64,000 nt of DNA from Pelobacter propionicus DSM 2379 (GCF_000015045.1 NC_008609.1:1665001-1729000), one strand, 5' to 3'. Shown: positions 25,911 to 35,011, counted from the first letter of the stretch. Notes: generated by a model from the sequence alone, not told the origin. Numbers and translations are program-made.

Positions 25911-26861
25911 ATGAACATGAAGAGTGACAAGATTCTGCTGGAAAGCGACACCAACGAGTTGGAAATCGTCGAATTCAGGATCGACGAGATGGACTGGCAT
26001 GGAAATGTGATCCCCTGTTACTACGGGGTCAATGTGGCCAAGGTCCGTGAAATAATCCGCCTGCCGCAGATGTCCAAGGTGGTCAACGCCAAGCCGGGCG
26101 TCGAGGGGATGATCAAGCTACGCGACAAGGTGATCACCATCATCAACCTGGCCCAGGTGCTGGGCAAGGACACCGGTGACCTGGTGGCTGACCGGGTGGT
26201 GGTGCTGGAGTTCAACAACCTGATGGTGGGGGTACTGGTGCACTCGGTTTCCCGTATCTACCGTATCTCCTGGAAGAACGTGGAGCCGCCGTCACGGTCG
26301 GTGCACAGCGAACAGGTAACCGGCCTGGTGAAGATGGAGGACCGTATCATCCTGCTCCTGGATTTCGAGAAGATCGTGGGCGAACTCTGCTCCCAGAGCG
26401 CCCTCAGGCCCATGAACAGCGCAGATCTGCTGGAACGAGATCCGAACGCGGACCGCTCCCAGAAGACCATACTGGTGGCCGATGACTCGCTGTTCATACG
26501 CAACACCATGTGCGCTTCCCTGCGCGCTGCAGGTTATGTTGTGGAGGAGGCGGAAAACGGCGCCCTGGCCTGGGACCTCATTCAGAAAAAGCTTGCATGC
26601 TGCGCACAGGATGGCACGGATATCAGAAGCATCCTCAGTCTGGTGATCACCGATGTGGAAATGCCGCAGATGGACGGTCTGCACCTCACCTCGCTGATCC
26701 GCAAGGACGAGGCGCTTAAGGACTTTCCGGTGGTGATCTTCTCCTCCCTGGCCTCGGAGGACAATAAGCGTAAATGGATCGGGCTGGGCGCCAACCACAT
26801 CCTCACCAAGCCCGACCTGCCTGATCTGGTAAGGGTTGCCGATGAACTGACCGGCCAGTAG
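25911..26861 (+). CDS. cheV: CheV-type chemotaxis coupling protein (CheW + receiver)
   Basis: A 316-residue cytoplasmic adaptor. A CheW domain (residues ~15-165, with VREIIRLPQMSKVVNAKPGVEGMIKLRDKVITIINL) links receptors to CheA. The receiver domain (from ~190, KTILVADDSLFIRNTM) has phosphoacceptor Asp in LVITDVEMPQMDG and Lys in HILTKPD. Phosphorylation of CheV is thought to tune receptor-kinase coupling. A G-rich ribosome site (CAGGGGGGG) precedes ATG 25911. It stands apart from the main che cluster 20 kb away and could serve that system or another. Confidence 0.92.
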   Translation: MNMKSDKILLESDTNELEIVEFRIDEMDWHGNVIPCYYGVNVAKVREIIRLPQMSKVVNAKPGVEGMIKLRDKVITIINLAQVLGKDTGDLVADRVVVLEFNNLMVGVLVHSVSRIYRISWKNVEPPSRSVHSEQVTGLVKMEDRIILLLDFEKIVGELCSQSALRPMNSADLLERDPNADRSQKTILVADDSLFIRNTMCASLRAAGYVVEEAENGALAWDLIQKKLACCAQDGTDIRSILSLVITDVEMPQMDGLHLTSLIRKDEALKDFPVVIFSSLASEDNKRKWIGLGANHILTKPDLPDLVRVADELTGQ

Positions 26862-26902
26862 ACGGGGTTTCCGCATCCCTAGCGCCCGTGGTGGATTTTG
26901 TC

Positions 26903-26932
26903 TTGACAACCGTTTGATTGCTGTGTTTTAGT
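26903..26932 (+). promoter_or_regulatory. candidate promoter of the DAHP synthase attenuator
   Basis: TTGACA at 26903-26908 is a perfect -35. The -10 is poor (TTTAGT, 26927-26932, 18-bp spacer). Predicted start near 26939 would leave almost no 5' leader before the leader-peptide ATG at 26940, so either that peptide is translated leaderless or another promoter is used. Confidence 0.4.
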
Positions 26933-26939
26933 GACTGGC

Positions 26940-27026
26940 ATGAATTCAGAGCGCTTCTTTACGAACTATTCCTTTTACTTTTGGTACGGCTTTTATTTTC
27001 AGCCGTCTGCCCGGGTAGGGGTGTAG
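26940..27026 (+). CDS. Phe/Tyr-rich leader peptide of the DAHP synthase attenuator
   Basis: A 28-codon open frame, too short for routine gene calling. Codons 6-20 read [15 protein letters not shown]: six Phe, four Tyr and one Trp in fifteen codons. The frame continues QPSARVGV and stops (TAG 27024-27026) before a rho-independent terminator. This is the layout of pheL/pheM-type leader peptides in enteric bacteria: the ribosome stalls at aromatic codons when charged tRNA is scarce. No strong ribosome site precedes it; GTG at 26931 is an alternative in-frame start. Confidence 0.8.
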   Translation: MNSERFFTNYSFYFWYGFYFQPSARVGV

Positions 27027-27074
27027 ATTCACGCGAAGCAGCACCATCACACACCACAAAGCCGGGGCAGACGG
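27003..27074 (+). promoter_or_regulatory. antiterminator pairing of the aromatic attenuator
   Basis: ccgtctgccc at 27003-27012, inside the last leader codons, is a perfect 10-base complement of gggcagacgg at 27065-27074. The second segment is also the 5' half of the terminator, so the two structures exclude each other. A ribosome stalled on the aromatic codons (up to 26999) leaves 27003-27012 free to form the antiterminator; one that reaches the stop codon covers it. Confidence 0.78.
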
Positions 27075-27094
27075 AAGTCTCCCCGGCTTTTTTT
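27058..27094 (+). terminator. attenuator terminator upstream of DAHP synthase
   Basis: Stem aaagccgggg (27058-27067) with ccccggcttt (27081-27090), extended inside by agac/gtct around a GGAA loop, followed by a run of seven T (27088-27094). It lies 84 bp before the structural gene, so it must work as an attenuator, not an end-of-operon signal. Confidence 0.88.
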
Positions 27095-27118
27095 ATGCAG
27101 CCGCACCAGGTGCGGGTT

Positions 27119-27149
27119 CAGGAGCCGGGGGGGAACCTTCCGGCTCCTG
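27119..27149 (+). promoter_or_regulatory. second hairpin in the DAHP synthase leader
   Basis: Perfect 10-bp stem (caggagccgg, 27119-27128; ccggctcctg, 27140-27149) with an 11-nt loop, trailed by ttcgtttt. It lies between the attenuator terminator and the ribosome site (AAGGAG, 27167-27172). It could be a weak second terminator or an mRNA-stabilising structure. Confidence 0.45.
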
Positions 27150-27177
27150 TTCGTTTTGTGGCCAAAAAGGAGCAGAG

Positions 27178-28197
27178 ATGATCATCGTCATGAAGGCCGG
27201 GGCAACCAAGAAGGAACGGGACGAGGTATTGAAGCGCATCAGGGAACTGGGCTACAAGCCGCATGTCATCCACGGTTCCACCAGGGACGTGATCGGGGCC
27301 ATCGGAGACGAGCGGGGAAAGGCGGTGTTGCAGAAGGTGGAATCCATGCACGGAGTCGAGAATGTCCTGCCGATCCTCCAGCCGTACAAGTTGGCTTCCA
27401 AGGAGCTGAAGAAAGAGGCCAGTCTGGTGCGGGTCAACGATCAGGTCTGCATCGGCGGCCAGCAGTTGATCGTCATGGCCGGCCCCTGTTCCGTGGAGAG
27501 CGAGGAGCAGATCATCGAGTCGGCGATAGCGGTGAAGGCGGCCGGGGCGCAGATGCTGCGGGGCGGTGCCTTCAAGCCGCGCACCTCTCCCTACTCCTTC
27601 CAGGGGATGGAGGAAGAGGGGCTAAAACTCTTGGCCAAGGCGCGCGAGGTAACCGGTCTTCCCTTTGTCACCGAGGTGATCAACCCGGAGACCGCCGAAC
27701 TGGTTGCCGAATACTCCGACATGCTGCAGATCGGCGCCCGCAACGCACAGAACTTCGCCCTATTGAAGAAGGTCGGTCAGCTCAAACGTCCTGTGCTGCT
27801 GAAACGGGGTATGTCCATGACGATCCAGGAGTTCCTGATGAGCGCCGAGTACATCATGAGCGAGGGAAACCAGTCGGTGATCCTCTGCGAGCGGGGTATC
27901 CGCACCTTCGAGACAGCCACCCGCAACACGCTGGACCTGTCGGCCATACCGGTGCTGAAAGGGAAGACCCATCTGCCGGTGGTGATCGATCCCTCCCACG
28001 GCACCGGCAACCACCACTATGTTGCGCCCATGTGCTACGCCGCCGTGGCGGCAGGAGCAGACGGGCTGATGGTGGAGGTGCACCCCGACCCGGAAAACGC
28101 CTCCAGCGACGGCGCCCAGTCGCTCAAGCCGGTTAAGTTCGCCGCCATGATGGAAAAGCTGAAGCTGTTCGCCGCGGCGGCAGGGAGGACCCTCTAG
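27178..28197 (+). CDS. aroF: DAHP synthase, type I-beta with N-terminal regulatory domain
   Basis: A 339-residue enzyme condensing phosphoenolpyruvate and erythrose-4-phosphate, the first step of aromatic amino-acid synthesis. Residues 1-~70 ([26 protein letters not shown]) form the ferredoxin-like regulatory domain that binds Phe/Tyr in the Thermotoga enzyme. The KDO8P/DAHP barrel follows: [51 protein letters not shown] and the metal-binding [19 protein letters not shown] precedes the ATG. Control appears double: feedback on the protein and attenuation by a Phe/Tyr leader peptide. Confidence 0.94.
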   Translation: MIIVMKAGATKKERDEVLKRIRELGYKPHVIHGSTRDVIGAIGDERGKAVLQKVESMHGVENVLPILQPYKLASKELKKEASLVRVNDQVCIGGQQLIVMAGPCSVESEEQIIESAIAVKAAGAQMLRGGAFKPRTSPYSFQGMEEEGLKLLAKAREVTGLPFVTEVINPETAELVAEYSDMLQIGARNAQNFALLKKVGQLKRPVLLKRGMSMTIQEFLMSAEYIMSEGNQSVILCERGIRTFETATRNTLDLSAIPVLKGKTHLPVVIDPSHGTGNHHYVAPMCYAAVAAGADGLMVEVHPDPENASSDGAQSLKPVKFAAMMEKLKLFAAAAGRTL

Positions 28198-28312
28198 GTC
28201 GGAGTGCCCAGCCAACCTCCCGCCCTCTCCCGGAGCGGGGAAGCTGCGTTATACTGGGAGAACGCCGTTCGATCGGGGGGCGGCGTTCCCTGTTTCCGGA
28301 GGAGGTGCGCCC

Positions 28313-29074
28313 ATGCTGGGAGCTATTGCCGGCGATGTCATCGGTTCGGTGTATGAGTTCAGTCCCGTCAAGCGCGAGGATTTCCCGCTCTTCCAAGCGG
28401 GGAGCCGCTTCACCGACGATACGGTCATGACCGTTGCCGTGGCCCGGGCCATCCTGGAGGATGGCGACTACGGCGCCTGGATGCACCGGTTGGGACGGCG
28501 CTATCCCCGGGCCGGGTACGGTGGCTGCTTCATGCGCTGGTTGCGCGCTGAAGACCCCCAACCCTATGGCAGCTGGGGGAACGGCTCGGCCATGCGGGTC
28601 TCGCCGGTGGGACTAGCCTTTGACAGCCAGGAACGGGTACTTGCCGAGGCGTTTCGCAGCGCCGTGGTGACCCACAACCACCCCGAGGGGATCAAGGGGG
28701 CCCAGGCCGTTGCCCTGGCGGTGTTTCTGGGTAAAAGCGGGGCGGGGAAAAGGGCAATTCGGCACGAGCTGGAGAGCCGCTTCGGCTATGACCTGGGGCG
28801 CACCCTGGCCGAGATCAGGCTCGGCTACCACTTCGACGTCTCCTGCCAGGGGAGCGTACCTGAAGCGGTGATCGCTTTTCTGGAGTCCAGCGACTACGAG
28901 GACGCAATCAGGAAGGCGGTTTCCCTGGGAGGGGACAGCGACACCCAGGCCTGCATCACCGGTGCCATCGCCGCCGCCCATTACGGCGCTGTCCCGGAGA
29001 TCATCGCCAGCCGGGTGCGCTCCCTGCTGCCACAGGATTTTCTGGACGTTATTGACCGCTTTCCGCCGGCCTGA
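28313..29074 (+). CDS. ADP-ribosylglycohydrolase-family protein
   Basis: A 253-residue cytoplasmic protein. It begins MLGAIAGDVIGSVYEF and carries the di-metal motifs FTDDTVMT (residues ~34-41) and SLGGDSDTQACITGAIA (near the C-terminus). Both are conserved in enzymes that remove ADP-ribose from proteins (ARH/DraG fold). Family members act as ADP-ribosyl-arginine hydrolases, DraG regulators of nitrogenase or crystallin-like proteins; the exact substrate here is unknown. GGAGGAGG precedes the ATG. No ADP-ribosyltransferase gene is seen in the window. Confidence 0.87.
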   Translation: MLGAIAGDVIGSVYEFSPVKREDFPLFQAGSRFTDDTVMTVAVARAILEDGDYGAWMHRLGRRYPRAGYGGCFMRWLRAEDPQPYGSWGNGSAMRVSPVGLAFDSQERVLAEAFRSAVVTHNHPEGIKGAQAVALAVFLGKSGAGKRAIRHELESRFGYDLGRTLAEIRLGYHFDVSCQGSVPEAVIAFLESSDYEDAIRKAVSLGGDSDTQACITGAIAAAHYGAVPEIIASRVRSLLPQDFLDVIDRFPPA

Positions 29075-29487
29075 CAGGATGCCGGTGAGCAGGTTCCGAC
29101 GGGACCGCCCCGGAGCCAGGTGCCGGACTCACCTTTCATACTCCACCCTCATACCATTCTCTCCTGATTTCGGCAGATGGCTGTGTCTGTATGTTGGCTG
29201 CCGATTCCCGGCAGACCGCTAGCCTCCCTGTAGCTCTCCATCGCACTGTGCACTGATTCCGCACCATCCCCCGTGCAGCACTTCATCCACGGGAATGATT
29301 CGGACTGGTTTCCTGCTTTCGCGGACAGTGGCATTATTGCGGAGGGACGGTATACTTTCCGTCAACATCGGACGAGAAAGCGCCTCCGGCAGGTCGGACA
29401 ATTGCACACGGGAATTCAGGCTGAGCCGGGAAACAATGGCGGGCGCTAACCTGGCCTCTTCCCGGCAGTTTTAACGGAGTGGTTGAC
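29075..29487 (+). other. 413-bp region upstream of gcvT, no gene recognised
   Basis: The short open frames here lack ribosome sites and coding character. Glycine riboswitches often precede gcvT in bacteria, so the stretch was read for the conserved glycine-aptamer core, but none was found. It probably carries the gcvT promoter. Confidence 0.45.
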
Positions 29488-30579
29488 ATGGATGAATCGT
29501 TGAAACAGACCCCCCTGAATGCCAGACACAAAAGCCTGAATGCCCGCATGGGCCCCTTTGGCGGCTGGGATATGCCGATCCAGTACGCGGGGATCATCGC
29601 CGAGCATGGCTGGTGCCGACAACGGGCGGCGCTGTTCGATATCTGCCACATGGGGGAGTTCCTGTTCGAGGGTGATTTAAATGCCCATGGACTGGAAGAG
29701 CTGTTCAGCTTCTCCGTGGCAACCATCCCGCTGGGGCGCTCGCGCTACGGTTTCCTGCTCAACGATCGGGGGGGGATCATCGACGACCTGATCGTCTTCC
29801 GCCTGACTGAGAGCAGCGCCATGATCGTGGTCAACGCCGCCACCATCGCCTCTGACTTCAGCGTTATCGCCAGCCGCCTGCGGGGAGGCTCGTTCAGGGA
29901 CATTACCGATGAGACCGGCAAGCTGGATGTGCAGGGCCCCCTGGCGCGCCAGGTGCTGGTGGATACCATCGGAGGGCAGGTGGCGGAACTGGCCTACTTT
30001 AGGTCCATCCCCATGGAGATCCTGGGGTGCCAGGCGCTGGTCAGCCGCACCGGCTATACCGGTGAACTGGGCTTTGAAATTTTCCTCCCCAGCGCCAGGG
30101 TCGGTGAACTGTGGGACCTGCTGCTGCGTGACCAGCGGGTCAGGCCGGCCGGCCTGGGCGCCCGGGACCTGCTGCGTCTGGAGTTGGGCTACTCCCTCTA
30201 CGGCCACGATATCGACGAGAGCATCACCCCCCTGGAGGCCGGTCTGGAGATGTTTGTCAATTTCGACAAGGATTTTGTAGGCAGGGATGCGTTATTGGCC
30301 CAGAGGGAGCAGGGGCTTTCCCGATGCAAGGTAGCCTTTCGGGTGGAGGGCCGCCGTTCGCCCCGTCAGCACTACGACATCCACTGTTGCGGTCAGGTTG
30401 TGGGGAGCGTGACCAGCGGCGTCTTCTCCCCCATGCTGGGGTGCGGCATCGGCCTGGGGCTGGTCAGGCCGGAGGCTGCCGGGATCGGTACCCGTCTGAC
30501 CATCGGACACGAACGGGTCAGCATGGAGGCCGTGGTCTGTGAACTCCCTTTCTATGGCAAGGGGTCGCTCAGGGAGTAG
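29488..30579 (+). CDS. gcvT: glycine cleavage system T protein
   Basis: A 363-residue aminomethyltransferase. It releases ammonia from the lipoyl-bound aminomethyl group and makes methylene-tetrahydrofolate. It begins MDESLKQTPLNARHKSLNARMGPFGGWDMPIQY and includes the folate-binding region FDICHMGEFLFEG, SRTGYTGELGFEIFLP and GARDLLRLELGYSLYGHDID. A CGGAG ribosome site precedes ATG 29488. The remaining gcv genes lie 4 kb downstream on the same strand, separated by a cytochrome, a terminator and two synthetase genes. Confidence 0.94.
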   Translation: MDESLKQTPLNARHKSLNARMGPFGGWDMPIQYAGIIAEHGWCRQRAALFDICHMGEFLFEGDLNAHGLEELFSFSVATIPLGRSRYGFLLNDRGGIIDDLIVFRLTESSAMIVVNAATIASDFSVIASRLRGGSFRDITDETGKLDVQGPLARQVLVDTIGGQVAELAYFRSIPMEILGCQALVSRTGYTGELGFEIFLPSARVGELWDLLLRDQRVRPAGLGARDLLRLELGYSLYGHDIDESITPLEAGLEMFVNFDKDFVGRDALLAQREQGLSRCKVAFRVEGRRSPRQHYDIHCCGQVVGSVTSGVFSPMLGCGIGLGLVRPEAAGIGTRLTIGHERVSMEAVVCELPFYGKGSLRE

Positions 30580-30680
30580 ATTCTTCTGGAAACGGATTCC
30601 GACGTGCCCTGGCAGGGGATGACTCGCAAGCGGGTCCTGTTCCGTGTGACGGTGCACTAATAACGAAGGAGGTTTGTCAC

Positions 30681-32105
30681 ATGAAGAGACATTTTTTCGT
30701 CCTGTTCATCCTGGCTATGGGGTGCGCATCCCATCCGGCATTCGCCGGGCCGAACCATGCGGAGTTCATCCGCGGTCCATTCAAGAACGGCCCCGAAGTG
30801 ACCAGGAAGTGCATGGAGTGTCATGAACAGGAGACGCAATCTTTCATGAAGTCGGTGCACTGGACCTGGTCCAAGAAACAGGTCGTGAACGGCAAGAGCA
30901 TGGAGTACGGCAAGAAGAACGCTTTGAACAACTTCTGCATCGCCCTCCCTTCCAACTGGTCCCGCTGCACCAGTTGTCATGCCGGCTATGGCTGGAAGGA
31001 CAGTTCCTTCGACTTCACCAAGGCGGAGAACGTGGACTGCCTGGTTTGCCATGACAGCACCGGAACCTACAGGAAGTTTCCGTCCGGGGCCGGACACCCG
31101 GTGTACGCAGGCGAGAAGAAGGAATTCCCCAAGGGAAACGTGTGGGAACCGGTTGACCTGGTCAGGGTTGCCCAGTCCGTGGGCAAACCGACCCGCGCAA
31201 CCTGCGGTTCCTGCCACTTCTACGGTGGCGGCGGCGACCGGGTCAAGCATGGCGACCTGGATTCCACCTTGACCAATCCCACTCCGGACATCGATATCCA
31301 CATGGGAGGGAAGTCGCAGATGACCTGCGAGTCCTGTCACCGGGGGAACGACCACGCCATCAAGGGTGAGGCAGCTTCCGTCTCGCTGGGCAGCGGCGCC
31401 GCCCGCACCATGGGCTGCACCGACTGCCACCGGGGTGACGCGCACAAGAACGCCATGCTGAACAGGCATGCCGGGAAGATCGCCTGCCAGACCTGCCACA
31501 TACCCACTTTTGCCAAGGCAAAGCCGACCAAGGTCTGGTGGGACTGGTCAACCGCCGGCAAGGACGTGAAACCCGAAGAGGTGAAGAAGGACGCCTATGG
31601 CGAGAAACAGTACGACAAAATGAAGGGTGATTTTGCCTGGGAAAAGGATATCGTTCCCACCTATTTCTGGTACAACGGCTCGGTTGAGCGCGTCCTTCTG
31701 GGCGACAAAATCGATCCGACCAGGGAGGTCAAGTTGTCAGCGGCAAAGGGAAGCCGTAAGGATCCCAACGCCAGGATCTTCCCCTTCAAGGTCATGAGGG
31801 GGAAACAGCCCTACGACAGTGAAAATAAAACCGTAGCGGTTGTCAACGTCTTCGGACCTCCCACCAGCGAGAGCGCCTATTGGGTTCACTACGACTGGGG
31901 CAAGGCCATCGCGGCGGGCATGAAGTCGGCCGGACAACCGTACAGCGGAAAGTTCGGCTGGATCGAAACCTCCATGGTCTGGCCGGTCAACCACATGGTG
32001 GCTCCCAAGGAGAAGGCGCTCAGGTGCGCTGATTGCCACGGCGCCAAGGGGCGACTGGACTGGAAGGCCCTTGGCTATGCCGGGGACCCGCGCCTGAAAA
32101 AATAG
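30681..32105 (+). CDS. octaheme c-type cytochrome, tetrathionate-reductase (OTR) family
   Basis: A 474-residue exported protein (signal peptide MKRHFFVLFILAMGCASHPAFA) with eight CXXCH motifs: CMECH, CTSCH, CLVCH, CGSCH, CESCH, CTDCH, CQTCH and CADCH. The SRCTSCHAGYGWKDSSFDF stretch and the long haem-free region with SAYWVHYDWGKAIAAGM match the Shewanella OTR type, which reduces tetrathionate and, in vitro, nitrite and hydroxylamine. The physiological substrate is unknown. AAGGAGG precedes the ATG. It stands between gcvT (101 bp upstream) and a strong terminator, so it may be co-transcribed with gcvT. Confidence 0.9.
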   Translation: MKRHFFVLFILAMGCASHPAFAGPNHAEFIRGPFKNGPEVTRKCMECHEQETQSFMKSVHWTWSKKQVVNGKSMEYGKKNALNNFCIALPSNWSRCTSCHAGYGWKDSSFDFTKAENVDCLVCHDSTGTYRKFPSGAGHPVYAGEKKEFPKGNVWEPVDLVRVAQSVGKPTRATCGSCHFYGGGGDRVKHGDLDSTLTNPTPDIDIHMGGKSQMTCESCHRGNDHAIKGEAASVSLGSGAARTMGCTDCHRGDAHKNAMLNRHAGKIACQTCHIPTFAKAKPTKVWWDWSTAGKDVKPEEVKKDAYGEKQYDKMKGDFAWEKDIVPTYFWYNGSVERVLLGDKIDPTREVKLSAAKGSRKDPNARIFPFKVMRGKQPYDSENKTVAVVNVFGPPTSESAYWVHYDWGKAIAAGMKSAGQPYSGKFGWIETSMVWPVNHMVAPKEKALRCADCHGAKGRLDWKALGYAGDPRLKK

Positions 32106-32140
32106 TTCCTGTTCAGCTGAAAGGGTAAGCCTCGCTGCAT

Positions 32141-32184
32141 AAAAGGCTCCCCGGCGTACCGCTCGGTGCGTCGGGGAGCCTTTT
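32141..32184. terminator. strong bidirectional rho-independent terminator
   Basis: Stem aaaaggctccccg (32141-32153) with cggggagcctttt (32172-32184), T7 after it on the plus strand and A-rich before it. Ends the OTR-cytochrome transcript. Confidence 0.9.
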
Positions 32185-32367
32185 TTTGTCTGAAGGGGGA
32201 AGACCATGCGGTTCAGGCAGTGCGCCGGCAGGGCCTGCGAGTAGAAATCAGCCCTATATGCGGTACCATACTGATAGGCAATCAGACTGTTTAAGAATTG
32301 GATTCGTCTGATAAAAACGAATTTCTACGTAAACACCGATCTATCACGATACCGGAAGGACCTGGGC

Positions 32368-33723
32368 ATGGCGGAGCTTGATTCACTCTTTTCCCCCACA
32401 CGTGTCGCCCTCATCGGGGCAGCGGCGAGCGAGGAGAAACTGGGGGGCATTGTCCTGAAAAACCTGCTCGGTTTGAAAGGGGAGGTGTATCCGGTCAATC
32501 CCAACTATGCGGAACTCATGGGGCGCACAGCCTATCGCTCCATAGGTGATCTCCCCTGTCCCGTGGATCTCTCCATCATCATGCGTCCCGCGGCAGAGGT
32601 TCCCGGCATCCTGCACCAGCACGCGGGCAAGGTCCGGTTTGCGCTGATAGTAAGCGCCGGATTCGCTGAAGTCGGCGCCTGGGAGTTGCAGGAAGAGATT
32701 AAGCACATCGGCAGGGAAGCCGGAATCAGGCTCATAGGGCCGAACTGTCTCGGCGTTTACAATCCCCGCCACGGCCTGGATACGATGTTTCTCCCCCATG
32801 CGCTGTTGAAAAAACCGGGCAAGGGGAACGTGGCGATCGTTTCCCAGAGCGGCGCGCTCGTGGTCTGCCTGTTGGAGGCGGTCCGGCAGGCGAACATGGG
32901 CGTTTCAAAGGTCATCAATTATGGAAACGCAGTCGACCTGGACGCGGCCGATGTGTACGAATACCTGGCCGAAGACCGGGAAACCCGCGTGGTCATTTCA
33001 TACCTGGAATCCGTCGGCAACGGCCGCAGGTTCATCGAAGCGGCGCGGAATCTGGATAACACCAAGCCTCTGCTTGTCCTCAAGGCGGGCAAGGGAGCCG
33101 GTGGCCAGAAGGCTGCATGTTCCCATACCGGGCGGCTTGCCGGCAGCTACGAGGTGTTCCGCTCGATCCTCAGACAGTTCCGGATACAGGAGGCCATTGA
33201 TTACGAGTCCCTTCTGGATGGGGCGAAAGCCCTGTCGCTGCAGCGGCCGGCGTCCGGGAAACGGGTCTGCGTCATCACCAATGGCGGCGGTTCGGGGGTG
33301 CTGGCCGCGGATGAGTGTGGCCGGGCCGGACTGGAACTCCCACCCCTGCCCGAAGCGGTCGTGGAACGTCTCATAGTGTCTTTCCCCTCATTTTACGCCA
33401 TCGCTAACCCCATCGATCTCACCGGCCAGGTGAGGGCGGAGGATTACCGGGTGGCCCTCGATGCGGTGCGCGAAGCCTATGACGGGTTCATCGTCATAGC
33501 CCTGACCGCAGTCTCCGGGGTTACCCTGGCGGTGGCAGAGATGGTGCACGATTTTAGCATGGCAACGGGCAAGCCGGTGGTTGCCCATGTCGCTCAGGGC
33601 GGAATCTCCCGCAAACTGGCCAGGCTCATGGAGAAAGGTAAGATACCCGTATATCCTTCCCCGGAGAGGGCCGTGCGGGCGCTGGCCATGCTGCTGCATG
33701 GTCGGGGGGATGAAACCAGATGA
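32368..33723 (+). CDS. ADP-forming acyl-CoA synthetase, alpha subunit-type
   Basis: A 451-residue protein with a CoA-binding Rossmann domain (FSPTRVALIGAAASEEKLGGIVLKN), a ligase-CoA domain (VAIVSQSGALVVCLLEA, INYGNAVDLDAADV) and the phospho-His motif SHTGRLAGS (H253). ADP-forming acetyl/acyl-CoA synthetases convert acyl-CoA, ADP and phosphate to the acid plus ATP, so they save energy in fermenters and archaea. An AAGGA site precedes the ATG. The stop overlaps the start of the beta gene (ATGA at 33720). The acyl substrate is not evident. It opens a transcript that probably continues to gcvH. Confidence 0.87.
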   Translation: MAELDSLFSPTRVALIGAAASEEKLGGIVLKNLLGLKGEVYPVNPNYAELMGRTAYRSIGDLPCPVDLSIIMRPAAEVPGILHQHAGKVRFALIVSAGFAEVGAWELQEEIKHIGREAGIRLIGPNCLGVYNPRHGLDTMFLPHALLKKPGKGNVAIVSQSGALVVCLLEAVRQANMGVSKVINYGNAVDLDAADVYEYLAEDRETRVVISYLESVGNGRRFIEAARNLDNTKPLLVLKAGKGAGGQKAACSHTGRLAGSYEVFRSILRQFRIQEAIDYESLLDGAKALSLQRPASGKRVCVITNGGGSGVLAADECGRAGLELPPLPEAVVERLIVSFPSFYAIANPIDLTGQVRAEDYRVALDAVREAYDGFIVIALTAVSGVTLAVAEMVHDFSMATGKPVVAHVAQGGISRKLARLMEKGKIPVYPSPERAVRALAMLLHGRGDETR

Positions 33724-34391
33724 CGACTGGAGACAGAATCGATGAATTCCTGCGAGCACGGTCGGATCGTGATCCCTTTCGCGAGCATGAAGTGAAGGAA
33801 TTACTCCGCGGACTGGGTCTATCCGTACCCAAAGGCATGTTTATTTCCCGCGGAACAAAGATCCTGTCCGTTGCCGGACTCTCCTTTCCGCTGGTCGCCA
33901 AGGTTGTGTCATCACGGATTGCCTCCAAAAGCGACATCGGCGGTGTGCGGCTCGGCATAGGAAACGGGGATGAACTTCAAAAAGCAGTGTCGGAACTATC
34001 GCGGATGGAACATGCCGAAGGGGTCCTGGTGGAGGAGATGGCCCGGCCCGGTTTCGAAGTGATTGTGGGCGGGATTGTGGACAACAGTTTCGGTCCCATC
34101 GTCATGTTCGGTCCGGGCGGTCTTTTCGTGGAGCTTTTCCGTGATGTATCCTTCGCCCTGGCGCCGGTTGACCGTCAGCAGGCCATCTGGCTGATGAAAG
34201 AGACCAAGGGGGAGAAGATCCTTAAGGGTTTTCGGGGGCAGCCTCCTCTGGACGTGTGTGCCTTGACCCACGTGATCGTGATGGTTTCTGAAGTGATTGC
34301 GAGCGGTCAGTTTCGGACCATCGACCTGAATCCGGTCATCCTCTACCCGTCAGGAACGCTGGTGCTGGACGCCAAGATGAGCAGGATTTGA
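33720..34391 (+). CDS. ADP-forming acyl-CoA synthetase, beta (ATP-grasp) subunit
   Basis: A 223-residue ATP-grasp_5 protein. Visible: EHEVKELLRGLGLSVPKG at the N-terminus, the nucleotide-binding FPLVAKVVSSRIASKSDIGGVRLG, EEMARPGFEVIVGGIVDNSFGPIVMFGPGGLFVEL, and the C-terminal metal site RTIDLNPVILYPSG. It matches the separate beta chain of two-subunit ADP-forming acetyl-CoA synthetases, as in Pyrococcus; many bacterial versions are fused. Together with the alpha gene (4-bp overlap) it should form an alpha2beta2 enzyme. Confidence 0.87.
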   Translation: MTTGDRIDEFLRARSDRDPFREHEVKELLRGLGLSVPKGMFISRGTKILSVAGLSFPLVAKVVSSRIASKSDIGGVRLGIGNGDELQKAVSELSRMEHAEGVLVEEMARPGFEVIVGGIVDNSFGPIVMFGPGGLFVELFRDVSFALAPVDRQQAIWLMKETKGEKILKGFRGQPPLDVCALTHVIVMVSEVIASGQFRTIDLNPVILYPSGTLVLDAKMSRI

Positions 34392-34627
34392 CCACGTCCT
34401 GCTGCCCCAGGGGCGACAACTGCGCCAGATGCCCGGTCGGTGTCCCGATTCAGTCCTGCGCACCCCTCCCTGTCACACCTCTTATTCTGAGCACAACGGC
34501 CGTCATATCCGGCTTCTTCAAGGCATCGCGAGAACAGGGGAGGCTCCTTGAGAGTTTACGTTTGTCGATTATGATTATGAGAGTCATTTGAATGAGCTGC
34601 ATGAGATCGGGAAGGGGAGGGGAGATC

Positions 34628-35002
34628 ATGGCGGAGATCTATTTCACCAAAGAACATGAGTGGGTCAGGCTGCAGGACGGGGTGGGGGTAGTCGGCATAA
34701 GCGAACATGCGGCCCAGGAGTTGGGCGATGTCACCTTCGTTGAACTGCCCAAGATTGGAGTAAAGGTCGGACAGTTCGATCTGCTGGGAAGCATCGAGTC
34801 GGTCAAGGCTGCCAGTGATATCTTCGCGCCGGTTTCCGGAACCGTGGTCAAGGTCAACGGGGAGCTGGAGGGCGCGCCCGAACTGGTCAACGAGAGCCCC
34901 TGGGACAGGGGGTGGATGGCCTGGCTGGAACTGGATGACGCAACCGAACTGGAGAAACTGATGACGGAAGAACAGTACGCCTGCTACCTGAAAAGCCTGT
35001 AG
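34628..35002 (+). CDS. gcvH: glycine cleavage system H protein
   Basis: A 124-residue lipoyl carrier shuttling the aminomethyl group between P and T proteins. MAEIYFTKEHEWVRLQDG is the standard N-terminus and K60 in SIESVKAASDIFAP is the lipoylation site. A GGGGAG ribosome site precedes ATG 34628. gcvPA follows after 9 bp. The 236 bp upstream contain no recognised gene. Confidence 0.95.
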   Translation: MAEIYFTKEHEWVRLQDGVGVVGISEHAAQELGDVTFVELPKIGVKVGQFDLLGSIESVKAASDIFAPVSGTVVKVNGELEGAPELVNESPWDRGWMAWLELDDATELEKLMTEEQYACYLKSL

Positions 35003-35011
35003 GAGTCAGCC

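Noticed and set aside
29330-29487. Glycine riboswitch upstream of gcvT
   Set aside because: The conserved aptamer core was looked for by eye and not found; a covariance-model search would settle it.
34388-34591. Cys-rich short frame (CPRGDNCARCPVG) between the synthetase beta gene and gcvH
   Set aside because: TTG start, no ribosome site, Cys run arises from GC-rich sequence; no family recognised.
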